A stretch of 64,000 nucleotides of DNA from a bacterium (GTDB taxonomy: Bacteria > Vulcanimicrobiota > Vulcanimicrobiia > Vulcanimicrobiales > Vulcanimicrobiaceae), in assembly GCA_021805775.1 (NCBI GenBank), contig JAJZED010000001.1, positions 155,800 through 219,799 of the forward strand, in the 5' to 3' direction. The translations under genes were made by a program, and so were the position numbers. Below are positions 51,713 through 58,824 of this stretch, piece by piece. The first letter of the stretch is position 1. Every line of letters starts with the position of its first letter. The notes below the pieces were generated by a model. That model was not told where the DNA came from. It searched no databases and worked only from the letters and a program-made list of their open reading frames with translations.

Positions 51713-51741
51713 TTTACTATCTAGGTCGCACATGCTAGAAT
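51713..51741 (+). promoter_or_regulatory. sufR promoter (probably leaderless transcript)
   Basis: Plus strand: -35 TTTACT (51713-51718), 17-base spacer, -10 TAGAAT (51736-51741). The -10 box ends ten bases before the ATG at 51751, so the transcript would start almost at the initiation codon. Confidence 0.5.
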
Positions 51742-51750
51742 TCGGTGCAG

Positions 51751-52395
51751 ATGTACGCAGATCGTTTCTTTCAAAGCACCCGAGGGCGGATCGTCGAGGA
51801 ACTGCGCCGGCGCGGGAGCGCCTCGGCGGCGGATCTCGCTGCCTCCTTCAATCTGTCGCCCAATGCCGTGCGCCAGCAGCTCATCGTTCTCGAGCGCGAC
51901 GGCCTCGTCGTCGAACGCTCCGTGCGTCGCGGGCCGACCAAGCCGACCCTGGAGTTCTCGCTCGCCCCGCTCGCCGATCGGTATTTTCCGCAGGCCTACG
52001 ACCGGATGCTCTCCGCCGTGCTTCGGGAACTGCGCGAGCAACACGGCCCCGAGGCGGTCGAGCGTCTCTTCGACGGCATCGCGGACCGGACGCTGGCGAA
52101 GGTGCGCGAGCGGATCACCGGCGATAACACGCACGATCGTGCGGCTCAACTCGGCGACGTGCTGCGCGAGCAAGGGGTATCGGCGACCGTCAATCTCATC
52201 GAAGGCGGCGTTGAATTGCGCGAGCATCATTGCCCGTACTCGGAGGTCGCGAAAGAGAACCCTGAAGTCTGCAGCGTGATCCACCGCGTGATCGATGAGA
52301 CCATCGGCGAACATGCTCAGACCGAATCGATTGCAACCGGCGGGCGCGAGTGCCGGTTTGAAGTGCGTTCGGCAATCGCCGCCGCAGCTCCATAG
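51751..52395 (+). CDS. sufR: SufR-type Fe-S-sensing transcriptional regulator
   Basis: A winged-helix repressor with a C-terminal cluster-binding region, 214 residues from the ATG at 51751 (a GTG two codons earlier is possible). The N-terminal HTH is STRGRIVEELRRRGSASAADLAASF...AVRQQLIVLERDGLV. The C-terminal half has Cys in LREHHCPYSEVA, NPEVCSVI and GGRECRFEV, the SufR ligand pattern. It is divergent from sufCDSU and is expected to repress it when the cluster is bound. Confidence 0.85.
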   Translation: MYADRFFQSTRGRIVEELRRRGSASAADLAASFNLSPNAVRQQLIVLERDGLVVERSVRRGPTKPTLEFSLAPLADRYFPQAYDRMLSAVLRELREQHGPEAVERLFDGIADRTLAKVRERITGDNTHDRAAQLGDVLREQGVSATVNLIEGGVELREHHCPYSEVAKENPEVCSVIHRVIDETIGEHAQTESIATGGRECRFEVRSAIAAAAP

Positions 52396-52416
52396 AAAGA
52401 AAGCGAACGTACGATC

Positions 52417-52911
52417 GTGGATTTTCCGAAATTTCAGAGGCTGGTCGAAGAGCGTCGAGGGTTCCGCACGATGGAAGATGCGACCGCGAGCGGCGAGTAT
52501 TTTAGCGATTCATGCGGTGACATGTATAATTTCTTCCTCAAAGTCGGCCCCGGCGCGGTCATCGAAGATATCTCGTATTTCACGACCGGGTGCGGTTTCG
52601 GTACTGCGACCTGTAGCTTGGTCGTCGATCTCGTGCGCGGACGCACGATCGATGAGGCCGAAGCGCTGAGCACCGCGGAGATCGAAGCCGCGCTCGACGG
52701 CTATCCCGAGAAGAAGAAAGATTATCCGCAGCGAGCGATTGAAGCGCTCCACGTCGCCGTCGCCGACTATCGCGCAAAGCTCGCCGCCGGGTCGATCCCC
52801 GATTTTGCGGCGATGCCCGCGCCGCCGCGCGCCGCCGCGCCGCGCGAACTCGTCGATCTCGCACCGGCCGCGCCGGTCGCCGAGGAAAAAGTTCTCATCC
52901 GACTGCACTGA
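52417..52911 (+). CDS. NifU N-domain/IscU-like Fe-S scaffold
   Basis: 164 residues from a GTG at 52417, 21 bases after sufR. The three scaffold cysteines are in SDSCGDMYNFFLKV, TTGCGFGTATCSLVVDLV; a C-terminal ~60-residue extension rich in Pro/Ala (MPAPPRAAAPREL) follows. It differs from SufU in the same locus, so the region has two U-type scaffolds. It may be regulated with sufR. Confidence 0.8.
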   Translation: MDFPKFQRLVEERRGFRTMEDATASGEYFSDSCGDMYNFFLKVGPGAVIEDISYFTTGCGFGTATCSLVVDLVRGRTIDEAEALSTAEIEAALDGYPEKKKDYPQRAIEALHVAVADYRAKLAAGSIPDFAAMPAPPRAAAPRELVDLAPAAPVAEEKVLIRLH

Positions 52912-53141
52912 CGCTGCCGCTTCCGTGCGGCTTCCCTGTCACGCTGCGTCGCCGTAATGTCACGCCGAGTAGCTGCCGAAGGCAGCGTATCGAGGCGGCG
53001 CTTCCATGTCACGCCGAGTAGCTGTGCTGTCATGCCGAGTAGCTGCCGAAGGCAGCGTATCGAGGCGGCGCTTCCATGTCACGCCGAGTAGCTGTGCTGT
53101 CATGCCGAGTAGCTGCCGAAGGCAGCGTATCGAGGCGGCGC

Positions 53142-53251
53142 TTCCGTGCGGCTGCGCGCGCCCTCCTCGCTAGACGCTCGCGGCTCGGACAAGCAATGTC
53201 AGGGTCCTCGCCGCTCGCTTAAGCGCTCGTCGGGGCATCGCAGCCGCACGT
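53142..53251. repeat. 110-bp direct repeat, copy 1
   Basis: Begins TTCCGTGCGGCTGCGCGC and ends CATCGCAGCCGCACGT; read by eye it is identical to 53404-53513, 262 bases on. The block is not a hairpin element; it begins and ends with sequences (GTGCGGCTGCG / CGCAGCCGCAC) that are themselves inverted repeats, so the whole 110 bp could form a large stem-loop. Confidence 0.85.
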
Positions 53252-53403
53252 TCGCGCGCACGTTCGCGTCGCTGCGTCGCCGTGCTGTCATGCCGAGTAG
53301 CTGTGATGTCATGCCGAGTAGCTGTGATGTCATGCCGAGTAGCTGCCGAAGGCAGCGTATCGAGGCGGCGCTTCCGTACGCTGCCGCTTCCGCGCGCTGC
53401 CGT

Positions 53404-53513
53404 TTCCGTGCGGCTGCGCGCGCCCTCCTCGCTAGACGCTCGCGGCTCGGACAAGCAATGTCAGGGTCCTCGCCGCTCGCTTAAGCGCTCGTCGGGGCAT
53501 CGCAGCCGCACGT
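53404..53513. repeat. 110-bp direct repeat, copy 2
   Basis: Second copy of the block at 53142-53251, with the same terminal inverted sequences GTGCGGCTGCG and CGCAGCCGCAC. Confidence 0.85.
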
Positions 53514-53626
53514 CCACGTGCACGTTCGCGCACACGTTCGCGTCGCTGCGTCGCCGTGCTGTCACGCCGAGTAGCTGCGCTGTCACGCCGAGTAGCTGCC
53601 GAAGGCAGCGTATCGAGGCGGCGCTT

Positions 53627-54262
53627 TTACCGCACTAAAAACGGATTCGTGCGACGCTCTTTCCCGATCGTCGTGCTCGGACCGTGCCCGGGAACGACGA
53701 TCGCTCCGTCGTCGAAGGTGAGAAGCTTGCGTTCGATCGAGTCAACGATATCCTCCATCGATGTTCCGCCGAGGTCCCAACGCCCGATCGCTCCGGCGAA
53801 GAGGGTGTCACCGCTGAAAATCGTGCTCGCACCGCCGTCCTCGACGGCGAAACTCACGCTTCCGGGCGTATGCCCCGGCGTGTGCAACACGTGGAGCGCA
53901 AGCGATCCGACGCGGAGGTTATCCCCGTCGAGAAGATCGCCGTCGAGTTCGACCGGCTCGGGCATCGAAAAGCCGAATGCACGCACTAACGCCGGTTGGG
54001 CGCGATAGATCGGCAGATCGGCGGGGTGCAGCAGCGCTCGCGCTCCCGTTCGCGCGCGCAGGCCGCCGACGTCGGCGATGTGGTCGAAGTGCGCGTGCGT
54101 GTGGAGGAGATAGCGCGCGCGCAGGCCGCGTGCGGCGAGGCGTTTGAGCACTTCGTCGCGGCCGTCTCCGCCATCGATGACGATTGCATCGCCGCTCTCT
54201 TCATCGCCGAGGATCGTGGCGTTGCAGGAGAGCGCGCCGACGGGGAAGCTTTCGATAATCAC
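53627..54262 (-). CDS. MBL-fold hydrolase, glyoxalase II-like
   Basis: 211 residues from the GTG at 54262. The motif LHTHAHFDHIADVGG (HxHxDH), HTPGHTPGSVSFAV and VVPGHGPSTTIG are the signature of the hydroxyacylglutathione hydrolase-like group. Its GTG overlaps the stop of the flavin reductase gene (GTGA). Substrate unknown, perhaps a thioester. Confidence 0.87.
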   Translation of the reverse strand: MIIESFPVGALSCNATILGDEESGDAIVIDGGDGRDEVLKRLAARGLRARYLLHTHAHFDHIADVGGLRARTGARALLHPADLPIYRAQPALVRAFGFSMPEPVELDGDLLDGDNLRVGSLALHVLHTPGHTPGSVSFAVEDGGASTIFSGDTLFAGAIGRWDLGGTSMEDIVDSIERKLLTFDDGAIVVPGHGPSTTIGKERRTNPFLVR

Positions 54263-54759
54263 GGAACGCGCTCTAATGCGAAGGTGCGGAATGCGCCGTC
54301 GAAATACCCGAGTGGTTCTCCGGGGTGATGTGCGGCCCGTTCGATCTCGGCGATGAAGATGGAGTGCGAGCCAACCTCGTGCTCCGCGGCGACCACGCAC
54401 TGGAAATGCGCGAGGGCGCCTGAGACGAGCGGAATATCGCCGAGCCCGGCGACGGTTGCTAAGCCTTCGAATTGCCGTTCGCGCCGTTTCCCCGAAAAAC
54501 GTTCGGCGATCTCGCGTTGGTCGGCGGCGAGGACGTTCAGCGCGAAACGACGTGAATGCGCGATGTAGAGATAACTGCGCGCTCGACGATTGATGCAGAT
54601 CGAGAGCGTCGGCGGTTCGAGCGAGACGCTGGTAAACGCGCTAATCGTAATCCCGCGTGCCTCGCCTTCACGAACCGCCGTAACGACCGCAACCGCCGTC
54701 GGGACGTACCGCAGTGCCGCGCGCGTTGCCTCTGCGAGCGCGGGCTCGCCGCGACTCAC
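54259..54759 (-). CDS. Flavin reductase (split-barrel FMN-binding protein)
   Basis: 166 residues. PTAVAVVTAVREGEARGITISAFTSVSLEPPTLSICINRRA is typical of RutF/HpaC-like flavin reductases that feed reduced flavin to monooxygenases. No monooxygenase is adjacent. It overlaps the genes on both sides by four bases. Confidence 0.87.
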   Translation of the reverse strand: MSRGEPALAEATRAALRYVPTAVAVVTAVREGEARGITISAFTSVSLEPPTLSICINRRARSYLYIAHSRRFALNVLAADQREIAERFSGKRRERQFEGLATVAGLGDIPLVSGALAHFQCVVAAEHEVGSHSIFIAEIERAAHHPGEPLGYFDGAFRTFALERVP

Positions 54760-55382
54760 CGAATGCGAGCCCCGATGCCGATGCCGTTGCCGAGTGCAAG
54801 AATCGTCGCGTCGAGATCGGGATGGCTAAGAAAGCGTTCGTTGAAGGCGCGAATCGCGCGCTCGTCCTCGCTATCCTTCGTCGTCGGAGTCTCGGCGACG
54901 TTGCCGAGCAGACAATCGTCTACCACGATCAGCCCCGAACGCTTGAGCATCGGAACCACGAGATCGAGATACTCGATATACTCCGGTTTGCGCGCGTCGA
55001 GAAAGACGATGTCGAGGTTGCGATGGCCGAAATTCGGCAACAACTCGAGCGCGCTCTGGTTGAAGAGCGTAATATAATCGCCTTCGCCGGAACGCTGAAA
55101 ATACGATAGCGCGATCTCGGTCCGCGTCACGTCGGTATCGAGCGTCCAAATTTTACCCATCGGCGGTTGGGCGAAGGCCATCCACAGCGTCGCGTAGCCA
55201 TACCCGGTTCCGATCTCTAAAATACGGTTGGCCTGCATCGCATGAACGAGCGTCGAAAGCAAGCGCCCCGTATCGCGAGAGACCAGCGGGACGCCGTCCT
55301 TGCGCGCATGTTGTTCGAGCTCCAACAAGAGCGCATGGATCGGCGGGTGTACGCTTTCGAGGTAGGTTATCGCATCAGCCAC
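54756..55382 (-). CDS. O-methyltransferase
   Basis: A SAM-dependent O-methyltransferase of the catechol/caffeoyl-CoA type, 208 residues. Motif I is ILEIGTGYGYATLWMA; then DTDVTRTEIA and the metal-linked DIVFLDARKPEYIEYL and VVDDCLLG. The acceptor is unknown. First gene of the three-gene minus-strand unit to 53627. Confidence 0.87.
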   Translation of the reverse strand: MADAITYLESVHPPIHALLLELEQHARKDGVPLVSRDTGRLLSTLVHAMQANRILEIGTGYGYATLWMAFAQPPMGKIWTLDTDVTRTEIALSYFQRSGEGDYITLFNQSALELLPNFGHRNLDIVFLDARKPEYIEYLDLVVPMLKRSGLIVVDDCLLGNVAETPTTKDSEDERAIRAFNERFLSHPDLDATILALGNGIGIGARIR

Positions 55383-55474
55383 CCCGCAACGCTTCGCGCT
55401 TTGCAGTGGATCGGCCCGCCTCTCCGGGCTTGTGGGAAGGCCGTGTGCCGCCGGGGGCGAACGCCTAGCAGCCC

Positions 55475-56185
55475 ATGATTGCGAGGCTGCGCCTCTTTCC
55501 GCTTCATGCGGTGCTCTTCCCGGGAGCAGCGCTCAACCTTCATATTTTCGAGCCGCGCTATCGGCAGATGATCGCCGAGTGTCTTGCGACCGGCGAAGGG
55601 TTTGGGGTCGCGCTTATCGCCGACGGTGCGGAAGCGGGGGATCCCGAGGTGACGCCGCATGACGTCGGTACGATCGCGGAAATTTCGACCGCGCATCAAT
55701 TACCGCTTGGCCGCTACTTCATTCAAACGATCGGCACCGAGCGCTTTCGCATCCTCGAGGTGCTGGCGCGTGAACCGTACCTCCTGGTGAGAGCGGAGAT
55801 TCTGGAAGAAGCGCCCCCGACGCGCGCGCTCGACGAACTTGCCGATCGCCTAAAAACGGCATTCGAAGAGTATCTTGCGCTCATCGTCGAGTATTCCGGC
55901 AACGATCTGGAGGCCGATACCCCCGACGATCCGACCGCGCTCTCATTTTTTGTTGCCGATGCGTTGCGTATCTCGGAGAGCATCAAACAGCGACTCCTGG
56001 AATTGACGGAGACCGAGATTCGCCTGCGCGCCGAGATCGACGTGCTCGAACGGTTGCTGCCGCAACTGCGTCGGGTGGTGGAGCGTCGACGCGCGGAGAT
56101 CGAATTACGTCGCGCGCGCGGCGAAGATATCTTGCATCGTACCGCGCCCGATCCATTGCTGGGGACCTACTTCAGCTTGAATTAA
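55475..56185 (+). CDS. LON peptidase N-terminal (substrate-binding) domain protein
   Basis: 236 residues with only the Lon substrate-recognition domain: RLRLFPLHAVLFPGAALNLHIFEPRYRQMI at the start is diagnostic, followed by an alpha-helical part (ESIKQRLLELTETEIRLRAEI). No AAA or protease domain is present, which is normal for this family. Its TAA is shared with the folD stop in TTAA. Confidence 0.9.
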   Translation: MIARLRLFPLHAVLFPGAALNLHIFEPRYRQMIAECLATGEGFGVALIADGAEAGDPEVTPHDVGTIAEISTAHQLPLGRYFIQTIGTERFRILEVLAREPYLLVRAEILEEAPPTRALDELADRLKTAFEEYLALIVEYSGNDLEADTPDDPTALSFFVADALRISESIKQRLLELTETEIRLRAEIDVLERLLPQLRRVVERRRAEIELRRARGEDILHRTAPDPLLGTYFSLN

Positions 56186-57033
56186 TGCGCCGATTCCGCA
56201 GCTTCGATGACGTTGTGTAAGAGCGTCATGTTCGTGACCGGGCCGACGCCGCCGGGAACGGGAGTGATGGCTCCGGCAACTTCAAGCGCGCTTTCGTAAT
56301 CGACATCTCCGCGCAGAACGCCGTCGACGACGGTCGTTCCGACATCGATAACCGTCGCCCCCGGCGCGATATCGGCACCGCCGATGAGCCCGGGAACTCC
56401 GGTGGCTACGACGACGATCTCGGCGAGCGAAAGGTAAGGTTGGAGACTCGCGGATTCCTTATGCAGAACGGTGACGGTCGCATCGGCGGCGAGCAGCAGC
56501 AACGCGACCGGGAGCCCGACGACGATCGAACGCCCGATAACAACGGTGCGCCGTCCGAGCGGCGGCCAATGGGGGCTGCGCTCGAGGAGACGCATGACGG
56601 CGGCCGGGGTGGCCGGAACGAAACGCGTGCCGCTCCCGAAGGCGAGGTGCCCCTGGTTGGTGGGGTGCGCTCCATCAACATCTTTTTCGGGCGGAATCGC
56701 ATCGGCGATATGGCGAATCGAGAGCGATGTTGGAAGCGGTTGCTGCAGCATGACGCCGTGAACGCTCGGATCGGGGCCGAGCCGTTCCAGGCTCTTTCGC
56801 ACCGCTGCCGTATCACTCGTTTCGGGGAGTCGTTCGACGCAGACCTCGACGCCGCAGCGTTCGCCGCTGCGGACGAGGTTGCGAACGTAGGCAACGCTCG
56901 ACTCGTTCTCGCCGACAAACACGATGGTCAATCGCGGCTGGATGCCGCGAGCGCGCAACGCAGCGGCGCGTGCCGTTAAATCGGCGCGCATCTCGGTTGC
57001 AAGGGCACGGCCGTCGAGAATGTGAGCGGGCAT
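56182..57033 (-). CDS. folD: FolD, bifunctional methylenetetrahydrofolate dehydrogenase/cyclohydrolase
   Basis: FolD interconverts methylene-, methenyl- and formyl-tetrahydrofolate. 283 residues from the ATG at 57033. Present are GVMLQQPLP, IPPEKDVDGAHPTNQG, VVIGRSIVVGLPVALLL and ITPVPGGVGPVT. At the Y-x-x-x-K catalytic site the sequence reads Tyr49-Val-Arg-Asn-Leu53: the lysine needed for cyclohydrolase activity in characterised enzymes is absent. The dehydrogenase activity may remain. The start shares the sequence CATG with the divergent gene. Confidence 0.88.
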   Translation of the reverse strand: MPAHILDGRALATEMRADLTARAAALRARGIQPRLTIVFVGENESSVAYVRNLVRSGERCGVEVCVERLPETSDTAAVRKSLERLGPDPSVHGVMLQQPLPTSLSIRHIADAIPPEKDVDGAHPTNQGHLAFGSGTRFVPATPAAVMRLLERSPHWPPLGRRTVVIGRSIVVGLPVALLLLAADATVTVLHKESASLQPYLSLAEIVVVATGVPGLIGGADIAPGATVIDVGTTVVDGVLRGDVDYESALEVAGAITPVPGGVGPVTNMTLLHNVIEAAESAH

Positions 57034-57352
57034 GAGCGAGCCCACGATTCGTTTAGAAGGAGTCGGGCACCTGGAACGCGTTCGTTGCGAAGTACGCCTC
57101 GAGCCTCGATTTGACGAGGCTGCATTTGCCGCGGCGTTCGCTCGTTTTCGGCGGCTCTATAACGTCGCTCCGCTGCAGGGAACTTGCAGTGCCGACGTGC
57201 TGTTCCGTCTCGAAGAGCTCGCCGCATCTCGTGGCGAGCGATTGGAGGCCCGGATACGGTACGGCGGGGTTCCGCTCTCGGCGGAAATTTTGCCGCCGGG
57301 GCTCCTGGTACTCGAAGGTGAGGTCGATGAACATCGCATGGGAGACTGGTAA
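57032..57352 (+). CDS. Hypothetical protein, 106 residues
   Basis: Small soluble alpha/beta protein of unknown family (e.g. FDEAAFAAAFARFRRLYNV, LFRLEELAASRGERLEARIRYG, then an edge of GLLVLEGEVDEHRMGDW). It starts in the CATG shared with folD and ends 9 bases before the TlpA gene, suggesting co-transcription. Confidence 0.5.
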   Translation: MSEPTIRLEGVGHLERVRCEVRLEPRFDEAAFAAAFARFRRLYNVAPLQGTCSADVLFRLEELAASRGERLEARIRYGGVPLSAEILPPGLLVLEGEVDEHRMGDW

Positions 57353-57361
57353 GAAAGTCGT

Positions 57362-57901
57362 ATGCTCGCTCCGATGACTCGGCTTTGGCGCTGGTTCTTA
57401 GTGATTGCTGCGATCGCGCTCGCGGCCTTTTTGTTGATCCCCTATTTCCGCCCCTCGACCTCCGCCGGCCCGGGCACGCTCGTCGGCGCTCCGCTTCCCG
57501 ACCTTCCGCTCGTCGACGAACGCGGCGCTCCGTATTCGCTCGCCGGCGAACGCGGGCGCGTGCTCGTGGTCAATCTTTGGGCCTCGTGGTGCCCGCCCTG
57601 TCGAGCCGAGATGCCCGATCTCGAGCGCGTCGCTCGTAAGGAAGCGGCGCACGGGGTGCGCGTGATCGGCATCGATCAAGGCGAATCCGGCGCGGTTGCG
57701 CGTTCGTTCGCTCGCTCGCTCGGAATCACGTATCGCATCGTGGTCGACCCGACGCAACGCTACGGTCGTGCATTCGGGGCCTTCGGCCTCCCGACAACGG
57801 CGATCGTCGATCGGCGCGGTATCGTGGTGCGCGCGTTCGATGGGCCGCTCACCTATCCGCAGATCGTTCGTGCCCTCAAACCGCTTTTGGAGTCACCATG
57901 A
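57362..57901 (+). CDS. TlpA/ResA-family thiol-disulfide oxidoreductase
   Basis: 179 residues: an N-terminal membrane anchor (FLVIAAIALAAFLLIPYF) followed by a thioredoxin-fold domain with the CxxC motif in WASWCPPCRAEMP. Members reduce disulfides outside the membrane, often for cytochrome c maturation. It overlaps the next gene by ATGA, and that gene encodes a membrane protein, so the two may work together. Confidence 0.88.
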   Translation: MLAPMTRLWRWFLVIAAIALAAFLLIPYFRPSTSAGPGTLVGAPLPDLPLVDERGAPYSLAGERGRVLVVNLWASWCPPCRAEMPDLERVARKEAAHGVRVIGIDQGESGAVARSFARSLGITYRIVVDPTQRYGRAFGAFGLPTTAIVDRRGIVVRAFDGPLTYPQIVRALKPLLESP

Positions 57902-58824
57902 AAATCGGCGCTGCCTTCTGCATCGCGCTTTTTGCCGCGGCGCTCGCCGAGATCGCATTCCCCGACGCGACCTTCGTGCACGCAACGTGGTGGATCTTGG
58001 CGATCGCCGCCTTGGCGCTCCTCGGCAGTATTCGCGTTCTGCGTTCCTTGCGAGCGGTGCCGACGCGTCGGCGCACGACTGCCGCCTTACTGATGCTCGC
58101 GGCGATGCTCGTCGTCGGCGCGGCCGGTTTTTCAGACTCGCTCTTCGCCCCCGATCCGCGCACGATCGTTGCGGTGCCCGGGGCGCAAGTTGCGCTGCCG
58201 GAGCTCGGCGCGACGCTCGTCTTTCCCGATCTCGATCGCCGCGGTGCGCGCGTTCTGCTCCAACGTGGAGGAACGAAGGCGCCGATTTCGTGTCGCCACG
58301 GCCTTTACCGCGGTGCGACGCTGCTGCGCTGTTTCAAGCGGACGGTTGTCGCCGTCAGCGCCGATTCGCTTGCAGGCGCGCACCTTACGATCACGCAGCC
58401 TACCGGGAGCACCTTTCTTTCCCCGGTGCTATTGATGCAGCATACGCAAGAGATCGCCGGTTTCAATCTCCCCTTCGATTCTTTTGCGTTGCCTGCGGTT
58501 CATCGCGATGTCAAGGTCGTGCTCTTCACGGCGGCGCAGGCGCAATTGCTCCGCGGCGGAAGCGCGCATCGCACCGTACTCTTCGCCGTCGACGATTCGC
58601 TCGGTCGTACGCTCGCGCATAGCCTCGGGCTCGCGGCGAACGGGCAGCGCGCGCGCGTCGCCGATCTCTACTTGCAACCACGCATCCATCGCTATCCGGC
58701 GATCGTCGTTCTCGCCGTTCCCTCGCTGCCGATTCTGGGACTAGCCGTGTTGTTCGGGTTAGCGGCGCTCGGGTTTTGGATCTTCGGGGGGCGCCCCGGC
58801 GACGAGCGCACGCAAGTTCGATAG
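57898..58824 (+). CDS. Membrane protein, unknown family
   Basis: 308 residues. Three hydrophobic segments near the N-terminus (residues ~5-20, 30-50 and 62-80), a soluble domain with two cysteines (CRHGLYRGATLLRC) at about 125-260, and a C-terminal helix (LPILGLAVLFGLAALGFWIF). The organisation suits a membrane partner of the TlpA protein, though I cannot name it. It overlaps the convergent 58759-60897 gene by 66 bases, so one or both 3' ends overlap antisense. Confidence 0.6.
   Translation: MKIGAAFCIALFAAALAEIAFPDATFVHATWWILAIAALALLGSIRVLRSLRAVPTRRRTTAALLMLAAMLVVGAAGFSDSLFAPDPRTIVAVPGAQVALPELGATLVFPDLDRRGARVLLQRGGTKAPISCRHGLYRGATLLRCFKRTVVAVSADSLAGAHLTITQPTGSTFLSPVLLMQHTQEIAGFNLPFDSFALPAVHRDVKVVLFTAAQAQLLRGGSAHRTVLFAVDDSLGRTLAHSLGLAANGQRARVADLYLQPRIHRYPAIVVLAVPSLPILGLAVLFGLAALGFWIFGGRPGDERTQVR

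Larger units (their letters stand above)
52940..53620. repeat. Hairpin repeat array containing a 110-bp duplication
   Basis: Many copies in the forward orientation with flank GTCA(C/T)GCCGAGTAG, stem CTGCC-GAA-GGCAG and right flank CGTATCGAGGCGGCG; half copies ending in GAGTAGCTGTG also occur. Two larger blocks (53142-53251 and 53404-53513) are listed separately. It separates the NifU-like gene from the convergent MBL hydrolase. No gene is supported. Confidence 0.85.
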
